Shown here one piece after another: positions 1 to 7,325 of a DNA stretch of 14,001 nucleotides. Within the stretch, counting starts at the first letter, position 1; each line of letters starts with the position of its first letter. This DNA comes from VRUE01 sp036376775. Its GTDB lineage: Bacteria > Actinomycetota > Thermoleophilia > Solirubrobacterales > 70-9. Location of the stretch: the NCBI GenBank assembly GCA_036376775.1, contig DASUZP010000111.1, positions 1 through 14,001 on the forward strand, in the 5' to 3' direction. The position numbers and the translations under genes are program-made. The notes beneath the pieces are model-generated. The model saw nothing but the letters and a program-made list of their open reading frames with translations, made no database searches and was not told the origin of the DNA.

Positions 1-1
1 C

Positions 2-1651
2 TTCTTCAGCTACCTCAACTTCTTCGTCTTCTCGATGCTGCTGCTGGTCCTCGCCGGCAACTTCGTCCTCTTGATCGTCGGCTGGGCCTTCGTCGGCTTC
101 GCCTCCTACGCGCTGATCAGCTTCTGGTACCGGCGCACGACCGCGACCAAGGCCGGGATGAAGGCCTTCGTGATCAACGTCGTCGGGGATATAGGACTCG
201 TGCTCGCCGCCTTCCTGATCTTCCGCGAGCTGGGGACGTTCGAATACGGCGAGGTCTTCGCCAAGGCGCCCGAGGTCTTCGCCCGAGGCGAGTGGACGGT
301 CACCGCGATCTGCCTGCTGCTGCTAGTCGGCGCCTTCGCCAAGTCGGCGCAGATCCCCTTCCACACCTGGCTGCCCGATGCGATGGAGGGCCCGACCCCG
401 GTCTCCTCGCTGATCCACGCGGCGACGATGGTCACCGCCGGCGTCTACCTGATCGCCCGCACCCACGTCCTCTTCTACCTCGCCCCCACCGCAGCCGACA
501 TCGCCGCCTTCGTCGGCCTGGCGACGCTGCTCATCGCCGGCACGATCGCCCTGACGATGACCGACCTGAAGCGGGCGATCGCCTACTCGACGATGAGCCA
601 GATCGGCTACATGATCATGGGCGTCTCGATCGGCGCCTATGCGCAGGGCCTCTTCCACCTGATGACCCACGCCTTCTTCAAGGCGCTGCTCTTCATGACC
701 GCCGGCTCGATCATCTCGGCGATGGCGAACCGCCAGGACATCGACCGGATGAGCGGCTTCTGGAAGGCGATGCGGTTCACCTCGCTGATGCTGGTGATCG
801 GCGGGCTGGCGCTGGCCGCCTTCCCGCTCACCTCCGGCTTCTTCTCCAAGGACTCGATCCTCGCCTACGCCGAGGCGCGCGGCGGCATGTACACCTGGAT
901 GGCGATCGGCGGCTACGTCGGCGCCCTGCTCACCGCGCTCTACACCTTCCGCCTGATCTTCCGTGTGCTGCCGGGCAAGCCCTGCGAGGAGGCCCAGCAC
1001 CTGATCGACACGGGCGAGCTGTACCACGGCCCGCCGATCAACCCGGCCAACGAAGAGCTCGAGGACACCGACGTCGGCTTCCCCGGCGCCCACCACCACA
1101 TCGCCGAGCAGTCCAAGCCGATGGCGGTGGCGATGGCGGTGCTCGCCGTCGGCGCCCTCTTCGCCGGCCTGATCCAGGTGCCGGGGGTCGACAACGTCCT
1201 CTTCGGCTTCCTCGATCCAGCCTTTGCCGACTCGCCGCTGAGCGAGATCCACCCGACCGTGGGCGCCGAGTGGCGCGGCCTCGCGATCGGCGCGGCGATC
1301 TCGCTGCTCGGGATCGGGATCGCCTGGATCCTCTGGGTGGCGCGGCCGGAGCTGCCCGGACTTCTCCGCGAGCGCCTGCGCCCCATCTACCTGCTGTTCG
1401 TCAACAAGTGGTACTTCGACGAGGCGATCGACTTCCTCGTCGTGCGGCCCGCACTGGCGATCGGGCGCTTTGCCAACAGCACCTTCGAGCGCCTCGTCGT
1501 CGACGGCATCGTCACCGGCACCAAGGAGACCGTCTCCGGCGCCGGCGGCATCGTCCGCGTCGTCCAGAGCGGCTTCGTGCGCAGCTACGCGCTGCTCCTG
1601 ATCGCCGGCTTCGCCGGCCTCGCCCTCTACTTCCTCTTGAGCAGCTCATGA
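2..1651 (+). CDS. nuoL: NADH-quinone oxidoreductase subunit L (5' partial)
   Basis: This is the large antiporter-like membrane subunit of complex I, one of the proton-translocating units driven by NADH:quinone electron transfer. The frame is open to the window edge and reads FFSYLNFFVFSMLLL from base 2, so roughly the first hundred residues are missing. Visible family marks are AKSAQIPFHTWLPDAMEGP followed by PVSSLIHAATMVTAGVYL (conserved Lys of TM7, His of the broken helix region), DLKRAIAYSTMSQIGYMI (central Lys) and PLTSGFFSKDSIL. The C-terminal part (VNKWYFDEAIDFLVVRP onward) matches the amphipathic lateral helix and last transmembrane anchor. The TM5 motif usually written GWEGVGLCSY reads GWAFVGFASY here, so the conserved glutamate is Ala (codon 86-88). 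The TGA stop overlaps the nuoM ATG (ATGA). Identity is secure; only the start is unknown. Confidence 0.96.
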   Translation, partial: FFSYLNFFVFSMLLLVLAGNFVLLIVGWAFVGFASYALISFWYRRTTATKAGMKAFVINVVGDIGLVLAAFLIFRELGTFEYGEVFAKAPEVFARGEWTVTAICLLLLVGAFAKSAQIPFHTWLPDAMEGPTPVSSLIHAATMVTAGVYLIARTHVLFYLAPTAADIAAFVGLATLLIAGTIALTMTDLKRAIAYSTMSQIGYMIMGVSIGAYAQGLFHLMTHAFFKALLFMTAGSIISAMANRQDIDRMSGFWKAMRFTSLMLVIGGLALAAFPLTSGFFSKDSILAYAEARGGMYTWMAIGGYVGALLTALYTFRLIFRVLPGKPCEEAQHLIDTGELYHGPPINPANEELEDTDVGFPGAHHHIAEQSKPMAVAMAVLAVGALFAGLIQVPGVDNVLFGFLDPAFADSPLSEIHPTVGAEWRGLAIGAAISLLGIGIAWILWVARPELPGLLRERLRPIYLLFVNKWYFDEAIDFLVVRPALAIGRFANSTFERLVVDGIVTGTKETVSGAGGIVRVVQSGFVRSYALLLIAGFAGLALYFLLSSS

Positions 1652-3213
1652 TCAACTCGCTGCTCTGGACTCCCCTCGCCTTCGGCCTCGCCGGCCTCTT
1701 CGGGCCAAAGCGGTTCGCCGGCTGGTGGGCGACGGCGGGGGCCGCGGTCACCCTCGGCATCGCGATCGCCCTGCTCGCTGGCTTCGACTCCGGCGCGCCG
1801 GGCCTGCAGGACAGCGTCGACGTCAACTGGATCCCGGGGCTCGGCGTCGACTACAGCCTCGGCATCGACGGGCTCAACGTCTTCCTGGTGCTGCTGACTG
1901 CGGTGGTCTGGCTGGGCGGGACGGCGTTTGCGGCCTTCCGGGAGCAGGAGCGGCCGCACCTCTTCTTCCTGATGATGCTGCTCGGCGAGACCGCGACCCT
2001 GGGCGCCTTCGTCGCCCAGGACCTGCTCCTCTTCGTCCTCTTCTTCGACCTGATGCTGGTCCCGTTCTACTTCCTCTTCGGCGCCTGGGGGAGCGACCGC
2101 GAGGGCGGGCCGACCGCCTCGGCGGCGACGCTGAAGATGATCGTCTACACGCTGATCGGCTCGCTGCTGATGCTGGTCGGCGCGATCGCCACCGCGATCA
2201 TCGCCGCCGACGGCGGCCAGATCAGCTTCTCGATCGCGGAGCTGGCCAAACACCCGATCGGCGACGGCAGCCAGCAATGGATCTTCTGGTTCTTCGCCGC
2301 GGCCTTCCTGGTCAAGATGCCGGCCTTCCTCCTGCACGGCTGGATGCCCGACGCCTACCGCGCCGCGCCGCTGCCGGTGCTGGCCGTCTTCTCCGGGGTG
2401 CTGGCGAAGGTCGGCGCCTACGGCTTCCTGCGCGTCGTCCTGCCGCTCTTCCCCGACGCCACGGTCCAGTTCCAGGAGGTGGTGCTGGTGATCGCCCTGG
2501 CCTCGATCCTCTACGGCTCGGTGATGGCCTTCACCCAGGCCAACGTGCGCCTGATCGGCGGCTACTCCTCGGTCGCCCAGCTCGGCTTCATCACCGCCGG
2601 CATCTTCGCCCTGCGCGCCGACGGGGGGGACGGGGCGATCCTGCAGATGGTCAACCACGGCCTCGTCGTCGCGCCGCTGTTCATCATCGTCGCGATCCTC
2701 GCCGAGCGCAGCGGCAGCGAGGACCTGCGCGAGATGGGCGGCATGGCGATGCGGGCGCCGGTGCTGGCGGCGCTCTTCCTGATCGTCACCCTGGCGACCC
2801 TGGCGATGCCGGGCTCGGCCAACTTCATCGGCGAGTTCTACATCCTCAACGGCCTCTTCGAGGCGAAGATCGTCTTCGCCTTCGTGGCGATATCGGGCGT
2901 GGCGATGTCGGCTTATTACGCGCTGCGCCTCTACCAGCGCACGATGCACAACCGTAAGCCCGACGCGGTCCCCTCGCGCGAGATCGGCCTCCGCGACGGT
3001 CTCGTCCTCGTTCCGCTGGTGCTCTGCATCCTCGGCCTGGCGCTGTACCCGCAGCTGATCCTCGAGCGCACCGACACCTCAGTCCAGGAATCGGTCGCGG
3101 CGGCAACCAAGGGACCGGCGCCGCAGGCGCAGTTGGCGGCCAACCCGGCGAAGCTCGCGATCGGCTACGCCGAATGGTCGGCCGGAGACAAGATCCAGGG
3201 AGAAGCCCCGTGA
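1648..3213 (+). CDS. nuoM: NADH-quinone oxidoreductase subunit M
   Basis: A 521-residue polytopic antiporter-like subunit of complex I, located between NuoL and NuoN in the membrane arm. The ATG at 1648 overlaps the nuoL stop as ATGA and no strong ribosome site precedes it, so translation is probably coupled; the frame is open far upstream but that part is a shadow of nuoL. Marks seen: GIDGLNVFLVLLTAVVW, FFDLMLVPFYFLFGAWG (the usual TM5 Glu is Asp134), LVKMPAFLLHGWMPDAY (Lys223, His230), GVLAKVGAYGFLR (Lys254) and NFIGEFYILNG. The familiar LPDAHxxAPTAGSV is replaced by MPDAYRAAPLPVLAV, as in a diverged NuoM clade. The last ~45 residues form a hydrophilic tail. Normal family length and operon position. 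Confidence 0.96.
   Translation: MINSLLWTPLAFGLAGLFGPKRFAGWWATAGAAVTLGIAIALLAGFDSGAPGLQDSVDVNWIPGLGVDYSLGIDGLNVFLVLLTAVVWLGGTAFAAFREQERPHLFFLMMLLGETATLGAFVAQDLLLFVLFFDLMLVPFYFLFGAWGSDREGGPTASAATLKMIVYTLIGSLLMLVGAIATAIIAADGGQISFSIAELAKHPIGDGSQQWIFWFFAAAFLVKMPAFLLHGWMPDAYRAAPLPVLAVFSGVLAKVGAYGFLRVVLPLFPDATVQFQEVVLVIALASILYGSVMAFTQANVRLIGGYSSVAQLGFITAGIFALRADGGDGAILQMVNHGLVVAPLFIIVAILAERSGSEDLREMGGMAMRAPVLAALFLIVTLATLAMPGSANFIGEFYILNGLFEAKIVFAFVAISGVAMSAYYALRLYQRTMHNRKPDAVPSREIGLRDGLVLVPLVLCILGLALYPQLILERTDTSVQESVAAATKGPAPQAQLAANPAKLAIGYAEWSAGDKIQGEAP
3198..3205 (+). promoter_or_regulatory. Ribosome binding site deciding the nuoN start
   Basis: AGGGAGAA lies about four bases before the GTG at 3210. 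It selects this GTG, which overlaps the nuoM TGA, over the upstream in-frame ATG at 3174. Confidence 0.6.
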
Positions 3214-4706
3214 CCTTCCACGCCCCCCACATGGACTACGCGGCGCTCTCGCCGGTGATCGCGCTGACCGCTGCGATCTGCGTGGTCTTGATCTCCGCGG
3301 TGATCAAGCCACTGCGCCGCACCGCCCCAGGCCTGACCCTGGTGGCCCTGGCAACCACCGCGGGGCTGCTGATCTGGAACTGGAACGACCCGACCGAACT
3401 GGTCTCCGGCGCGTTGCGGCTCGACGACCTGGCGATCTCGATCTCGCTGATCGCTATCGCCGCCGCCGCCTTCGCCGTGCTGCTCTCGATCCGCGAGCCG
3501 GCCGCCGAGCAGGCGGGCTCGGGCGAGTACCACGCGCTGCTGCTCGGCTCGGTGCTGGGCATGGTGCTGCTGGCGCAGGCCCAGAACCTGGTCAGCTTCT
3601 TCGTTGCGATCGAGACCCTCTCGATCCCCCTCTACATCCTCTGCGCGACCAACATGATCCGCGAGCGCTCGCTCGAGTCCGGGCTCAAGTACCTGATCGT
3701 CGGCTCGCTCGGCTCGGCGACGTTGCTCTACGGCATGGCCTTCCTCTACGGCGGCTCGGGCTCGACCGACTTCCTCGGCATCTCCGCCGGCATCGGCCAC
3801 GCCGGGTTGCTCGGCGACCCGCTGGTCCTTGTCGGCATCGGGCTGGTCGCCGTCGGGCTCGCCTTTAAGACCTCGATCGCCCCCTTCCACCAGTGGACGC
3901 CCGACGTCTACGAGGGCGCCCCGACGCCTATCACCGCCTTCATGGCGGTGGCGACCAAGGCGGCGGCGTTTGCCGTCTTCGTCCGTTTCTTCGACGTCGC
4001 CCTGATCGGCGAGGCGGGTGACTGGCAGCCAGCCCTCGCCGTGCTGGCGGCGATCTCGATCGTAATCGGCAACGTCGGCGCCCTCGGCCAGGACTCGCTC
4101 AAGCGGCTGCTCGGCTACTCCGGCGTCGCCCAGGCGGGATACATCCTCGGTGGCTTGGTCGTCGCCAGCGAAGCGGGGATCAACGCGCTCGTTTTTTACC
4201 TCGCCGGCTACCTCTTCATGAACCTCGCCGCCTTCAGCGTCATCGTCGCGCGCGAGCGCGAGACCGCCTTCGGCGACGACATCCGCGCCGTGCGCGGGCT
4301 GGGCAGCGAGCGACCGCTGCTCGCCTGGCCACTGACGATCTCGATGCTGGCGCTGGCCGGACTGCCGGCGACGGTCGGCTTCATCGGCAAGCTCTACCTG
4401 ATCGAGGCGCTGGTCGAAGGCGACTACACCTGGCTGGCGGTCTTCATCGCCGTCGGCACGATGATCTCGCTCGCCTACTACCTGCGGGTGGTGGCGGCGA
4501 TGTGGATGCCGAGCGCCGAAGCTTCCGGCGCCACCCCGGCGATAGCCGGCGCCTCGCCGGAGGCCGACCCGATCGACCCCGAGGCGGGGCGGCGGATCTA
4601 CCTCGTCGGCCCGGCGCTCCTGGCTGCAGCCGGCGCGGTCTTCTTCGGTGTCATCCCCCAGCCGCTCGTCGAGTTCGCCCAGCACGCCGGCGCCTCGCTG
4701 TTCTAA
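3210..4706 (+). CDS. nuoN: NADH-quinone oxidoreductase subunit N
   Basis: The third antiporter-like subunit of the complex I membrane arm, 498 residues from the GTG at 3210. That start overlaps the nuoM stop (GTGA) and has a good ribosome site, AGGGAGAA at about 3198-3205. The in-frame upstream ATG at 3174 lies inside nuoM and is less likely; an ATG at 3231 is a possible later start. Diagnostic features are SFFVAIETLSIPLYIL with the conserved TM5 glutamate (Glu135, retained here unlike in NuoL), ESGLKYLIVGSLGSA (Lys160), AFKTSIAPFHQWTPDVYEG followed by APTPITAFMAVATKAAAF, DSLKRLLGYSGVAQAGYIL and GFIGKLYLIEAL. A hydrophilic Ala/Pro/Glu-rich loop of about 25 residues precedes the final helix. 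It is the last gene of the nuo operon; a strong hairpin follows. Confidence 0.96.
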   Translation: MTFHAPHMDYAALSPVIALTAAICVVLISAVIKPLRRTAPGLTLVALATTAGLLIWNWNDPTELVSGALRLDDLAISISLIAIAAAAFAVLLSIREPAAEQAGSGEYHALLLGSVLGMVLLAQAQNLVSFFVAIETLSIPLYILCATNMIRERSLESGLKYLIVGSLGSATLLYGMAFLYGGSGSTDFLGISAGIGHAGLLGDPLVLVGIGLVAVGLAFKTSIAPFHQWTPDVYEGAPTPITAFMAVATKAAAFAVFVRFFDVALIGEAGDWQPALAVLAAISIVIGNVGALGQDSLKRLLGYSGVAQAGYILGGLVVASEAGINALVFYLAGYLFMNLAAFSVIVARERETAFGDDIRAVRGLGSERPLLAWPLTISMLALAGLPATVGFIGKLYLIEALVEGDYTWLAVFIAVGTMISLAYYLRVVAAMWMPSAEASGATPAIAGASPEADPIDPEAGRRIYLVGPALLAAAGAVFFGVIPQPLVEFAQHAGASLF

Positions 4707-4708
4707 GT

Positions 4709-4812
4709 GGCGTCCCTCGCGGTGGGTGGCGCGGATTTGGGGGACCACCCCGAGGAAGCTTTAGCTACCGCAGGGGTGGTGGTTCCAAATCCGTGACAGG
4801 ACCCGCCGCGCC
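4709..4812 (-). repeat. Family B hairpin repeat, copy 1 (downstream of nuoN)
   Basis: A roughly 104-base foldback unit fills most of the nuoN to permease gap. Core arms are GGATTTGG (4733-4740) with CCAAATCC (4785-4792), and GACCACCCC (4743-4751) with GGGGTGGT (4773-4780). The loop contains two AGCT tetramers that can pair. On the minus strand its ends read GGCGCGGCGGGTCCTGTCACGG-like at one side (4812 to 4791) and CCGCGCCACCC followed by GCGAGG at the other (4734 to about 4714). Both ends recur at 12357-12458 in plus orientation. There is no U-tract, so it is not a textbook intrinsic terminator, although its position after nuoN fits transcript-end or mRNA-protection roles. Confidence 0.7.
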
Positions 4813-4838
4813 GGGGGCCGGACTGAAAAGGTGCGGCG

Positions 4839-5762
4839 GTGATCGTCCTACTGACTGCCGCGACCATCGCTGCCGCGACGGCGGTGGGCGTCTGGGCCGA
4901 GCGGCGGAAGCCGCAGGCGGCAGCTGCGGCGGCACGGCGCTCGCTGACGCTGATGCTCTATGTGCTGCTGCCGCCGGTGATCTTCTTCAACATCGCCTCC
5001 AACCACATCGACGTCAGCCACGGGGTCGGGCTGCTGCTGGGGCTCGTCGCCTCCTCGCTCGGGGCACTGACGGCGTATCTGCTGGCAAGCCGCGTCCTGC
5101 ACCTCTCGCGAGCCAAGACCGGGGCGGTCGTCTGCTGCGTGCTCAGCGTCAATACGGGCTACCTCGGCTATCCGCTTACCGTGGCGCTGCTCGGCCGCGA
5201 TCAACTCTCGACGGCCGTTCTCTACGACGTCCTCGTCACCGGGCCCTGCCTGCTGCTCGGCGCCTTTGCCGTCGGCGCCGCCCTGGGGACGAAAGCGGGC
5301 GAAGGGCCGCGTGACCGGGTGCGCGCCTTCTTCACCCGCAACCCGCCCCTCTACGCGGCGATCGCCGGGCTGCTGGTTCCGGATGTGCTCGCGCCCCAGG
5401 TCCTGGTCGACCTCTCCCAGGCGCTGCTGGTGGCGATCCTGCCGATCGGCTTCTTCGCCGTCGGCGCCACCCTGGCCGAGAACGCCGAGCACGGCGAGCT
5501 GCCGATACCGCCGCCGCTGACCAAACCGGTGATGGTGGCCCTCGGCTCGCGCCTCGCTCTCGTGCCGGCGCTGCTGATGTTGCTGGCAGCACCGCTGATC
5601 GATCTCCCCGCCGCCTACCGGTTGATGGCGGCGATGCCTTCCGGAATCAACTCGATGGTTGTCGCCCACGCCTACGGCCTCGACATGGAGATCACCGCCG
5701 AGGCGGTCACCTGGTCGACCGCGATCGTCGTCCTCGCGGCCCTAACCTCCCTCCTATTCTGA
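4839..5762 (+). CDS. Auxin efflux carrier (AEC) family permease
   Basis: A 307-residue, very hydrophobic protein with about ten predicted membrane helices in two halves, typical of the AEC/BART superfamily (Mem_trans domain). Bacterial members export small organic anions or acids; the substrate cannot be told from sequence. Family-like features are LMLYVLLPPVIFFNIAS early in the first half, SVNTGYLGYPLTVALLG around residues 104-120, a central charged loop (RDRVRAFFTRNPPLYAAIAG) leading into the second half, LPIGFFAVGATLAE, and the C-terminal AMPSGINSMVVAHAYGLD motif. The start is GTG at 4839 with AAAAGG (4826-4831) as a plausible ribosome site. It follows nuoN by 132 bases across a strong hairpin, so it is probably a separate unit, though no clear promoter was seen. 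Confidence 0.85.
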   Translation: MIVLLTAATIAAATAVGVWAERRKPQAAAAAARRSLTLMLYVLLPPVIFFNIASNHIDVSHGVGLLLGLVASSLGALTAYLLASRVLHLSRAKTGAVVCCVLSVNTGYLGYPLTVALLGRDQLSTAVLYDVLVTGPCLLLGAFAVGAALGTKAGEGPRDRVRAFFTRNPPLYAAIAGLLVPDVLAPQVLVDLSQALLVAILPIGFFAVGATLAENAEHGELPIPPPLTKPVMVALGSRLALVPALLMLLAAPLIDLPAAYRLMAAMPSGINSMVVAHAYGLDMEITAEAVTWSTAIVVLAALTSLLF

Positions 5763-5766
5763 AGTT

Positions 5767-5811
5767 CGAGACTGCATCCAGCGTCGCCATTCGACGTCCA
5801 ATGCAGTCTCG
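5767..5811. promoter_or_regulatory. 11-bp inverted repeat at the VOC gene promoter
   Basis: CGAGACTGCAT (5767-5777) and ATGCAGTCTCG (5801-5811) are perfect inverted repeats separated by 23 bases. The spacer carries an inner pair CGTCG/CGACG (5782-5786, 5792-5796). The right arm lies between the -10 box (5818-5823) and where a -35 would fall. It can be read as an operator for the downstream gene or as the terminator hairpin of the permease gene; there is no T-run. Confidence 0.55.
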
Positions 5812-5817
5812 GCTGCC

Positions 5818-5823
5818 TATGCT
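5818..5823 (+). promoter_or_regulatory. -10 box TATGCT, leaderless promoter
   Basis: TATGCT ends exactly six bases before the GTG at 5830. This puts the expected transcription start on the start codon, consistent with a leaderless mRNA. It also supports GTG 5830 as the start, because no ribosome site is present. Confidence 0.55.
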
Positions 5824-5829
5824 GGGGAT

Positions 5830-6207
5830 GTGCTGCAGCATGTGACGCTCGAGGTCTCGCCGGAGGACATCGAGCGTTCGCTCGTGTTCTGGGGCCTGCT
5901 CGGCTTCCGGCAGGTCGAGCCCCCGCCTGCGTTGACCCAGACCTTCGTCTGGGTGGAACGCGAAGGGACCCAGATCCACCTCGAACGGAACGAGTCGCCC
6001 GTCGTCCCGCCGCACGGCCACACCGCCGTGGTCGTCGCCGACTTCGCGCAGACGGCCGAGCGCCTGCGCGAGGGTGGCTTCGAGGTGAGTCCAGGCCGCG
6101 AACACTGGGGCGCGCCGCGCGCCAAGGGCACCGCCCCGGGCGGCCACAAGGTCGAGTTCATGGCCGTTCCGCCAACGTCGAGAAACACGGAAAACCCGCC
6201 CGCATGA
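5830..6207 (+). CDS. VOC (glyoxalase/bleomycin resistance fold) family protein
   Basis: A 125-residue protein with a single vicinal-oxygen-chelate module. It opens with MLQHVTLEVSPEDIERSLVFWGLLGFRQVE, the usual beta-alpha-beta start with a possible metal ligand at His4. It continues with TFVWVEREGTQIHLERNE, a second-half strand HGHTAVVVADFAQTAERLREGGFEV, and ends with the GGHKVEFMAV strand carrying a Glu in the usual C-terminal ligand position. Members include glyoxalases, dioxygenases and antibiotic-binding proteins, so the substrate is unknown. The start is GTG at 5830; the nearby ATG at 5829 is out of frame and hits a stop. Translation ends 43 bases before thyX, with which it may be cotranscribed. 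Confidence 0.8.
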   Translation: MLQHVTLEVSPEDIERSLVFWGLLGFRQVEPPPALTQTFVWVEREGTQIHLERNESPVVPPHGHTAVVVADFAQTAERLREGGFEVSPGREHWGAPRAKGTAPGGHKVEFMAVPPTSRNTENPPA

Positions 6208-6250
6208 GGTTTGGTTTCCGTCCGCGCGGATTGAGAGTTTGGGAAAGGCC

Positions 6251-7237
6251 ATGAGCTTCGACGCAAAAGTCCTCGCCGATTCGCAATCACCCGCCGGTCA
6301 CCGGCTGACGACGCTGGAAGCCACCTTCCCACGCTTCGTCCTCGCCGAGTTCAACACGCATCGCGTCTTCTCTCGCAACTCGGCCAGCTCGCGCGCAATC
6401 CCGATCGTCAAGCAGCTGCGCCGCGTGCTCGAAGAGCCCTACGTGCCGGTCGAGTTCGGCTCCAACCAGCCGGGCATGCAGGCCGGGGCCGCCCTCAGCG
6501 GCGAGAAGAGAGACGCCGCCGAGCGCGAGTGGCTGCACGCTCGCGACGATGCGGTAGGCCGAGTGCTCGGACTGGTGACCGATCCCGAGGCCGTCTCGGC
6601 AGACGACGACCTGCTCGAGCTCCTGGGACGAGTCGAAGAAGCGATACGAAACCGCGCCCAGCCGTCCGAGTGGCTGAACGTGCACAAGCAGGTCGCCAAC
6701 CGACTGCTGGAGCCCTTCATGTGGCACACGGTGATTGTCACCGCGACCGAGTGGGACAACTTCTTGAACCTGCGCTGCCATCCCGATGCGCAGCCGGAGA
6801 TCAGGCGCGTGGCCGAACAGATGCGGGCTGCAATCGAGGCGTCGGATCCCGCGGCCCTCGGCTGGAACAAGTGGCACCTTCCGCTCGTGCGTCCCGAGGA
6901 CCGCGAGGAGGCATCGCCCGAAGACCTGGTCAAGGTCTCAGCCGGGCGCTGCGCCAGAGTCAGCTACTTGACCCACGCCGGCAAGCGCGATCTGGGGGCC
7001 GACATCGAACTCCACGACCGCCTCCTCGAAAGTGGCCATATGTCGCCGCTGGAGCACCCGGCCAAACCGCTAACCGCCAGCGAGCTGGAAACAAGCGAGT
7101 GGAGCGGCAACTTCAAGGGCTGGCGCTCCTACCGCAAGCTCATCCCAAGCGAGGCGAACCCACTGGGCCCTACGGTGCCCGCGAGGGCTGCGGATGAGCA
7201 ACTCGAGTATGCGGTGGCAGCTGAGCCGTCCCGGTAG
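6251..7237 (+). CDS. thyX: Flavin-dependent thymidylate synthase ThyX
   Basis: ThyX makes dTMP from dUMP using methylene-tetrahydrofolate as carbon donor and FAD/NADPH as reductant. It replaces ThyA in many actinobacteria. The 328-residue protein carries the ThyX signature as THRVFSRNSASSR (residues 36-48; HRxxSxNxxSxR), then long helical segments, GRCARVSYLTHAGK, GHMSPLEH near residue 262 (the late His/Glu active-site region) and WRSYRKLIPSEANP near the C-terminus. It belongs to the longer subgroup, above the ~220-250 residues of classical ThyX. I prefer ATG 6251 (GGGAAAGG just before) over an in-frame TTG at 6239. The final codons read Arg-TAG, and the TAG lies inside the terminal repeat of the 96-bp element at 7230. 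The upstream neighbour is the VOC gene. Confidence 0.92.
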   Translation: MSFDAKVLADSQSPAGHRLTTLEATFPRFVLAEFNTHRVFSRNSASSRAIPIVKQLRRVLEEPYVPVEFGSNQPGMQAGAALSGEKRDAAEREWLHARDDAVGRVLGLVTDPEAVSADDDLLELLGRVEEAIRNRAQPSEWLNVHKQVANRLLEPFMWHTVIVTATEWDNFLNLRCHPDAQPEIRRVAEQMRAAIEASDPAALGWNKWHLPLVRPEDREEASPEDLVKVSAGRCARVSYLTHAGKRDLGADIELHDRLLESGHMSPLEHPAKPLTASELETSEWSGNFKGWRSYRKLIPSEANPLGPTVPARAADEQLEYAVAAEPSR

Positions 7238-7325
7238 GGGTTCCGCTTAACTTTTTCGGTGGATCGCCATCGGTCGTCCGCCGACCCGACGACGAAAAAG
7301 TACAAGACGCTCCACCCCTACCGGG
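7230..7325. repeat. Family A 96-bp palindromic repeat, copy 1
   Basis: A 96-base element bounded by 12-bp terminal inverted repeats, CCCGGTAGGGGT (7230-7241) and ACCCCTACCGGG (7314-7325). Further foldback pairs are ACTTTTTCG (7250-7258) with CGAAAAAGT (7293-7301) and a tip GGTCG/CGACC (7272-7276, 7282-7286). The reverse complement of 9252-9347 matches it at 95 of 96 positions, the sole difference being base 7272. It sits between convergent thyX and the membrane-protein gene and supplies both stop codons (TAG at 7235-7237; CTA at 7318-7320). No transposase gene is associated. It could be a MITE or REP-like element, or a structured bidirectional 3'-end element. Confidence 0.9.

Noticed and set aside
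292..1647. Upstream extension of the nuoM frame inside nuoL
   Set aside because: The translation is Arg/Pro/Asp-rich and lies in the +1 shadow frame of nuoL; the real nuoM start is the overlapping ATG at 1648.
1627..2949. 440-residue minus-strand open frame across nuoM
   Set aside because: Composition is extreme (Asp/Glu/Arg/His/Gln runs) and it mirrors nuoM, which has clear family motifs; it is an antisense shadow of GC-rich coding DNA.
3165..4748. 527-residue minus-strand open frame across nuoN
   Set aside because: Low-complexity Asp/Arg/Gly/Gln composition, no domain motif, fully antisense to nuoN.
4709..4812. Riboswitch upstream of the AEC permease
   Set aside because: The structure is a simple palindrome shared with an unrelated gene at 12357 and in opposite orientation, with no known riboswitch core motif recognised.
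4502..5314. 270-residue plus-strand frame spanning the nuoN end, the hairpin repeat and the permease
   Set aside because: Arg/Gly-rich shadow frame that crosses a gene end and a palindrome; the overlapping permease frame has real membrane-protein features.
6239..6250. TTG at 6239 as the thyX start
   Set aside because: ATG at 6251 is in frame, directly follows a GGGAAAGG purine run, and gives the normal N-terminus; the TTG would add four residues with no ribosome site of its own.
7230..7325. Family A as an intrinsic terminator
   Set aside because: The T-run (7251-7255) precedes rather than follows the inner hairpin and no U-tract follows the outer stem on either strand, so a textbook Rho-independent terminator is not supported, though another 3'-end role remains possible.
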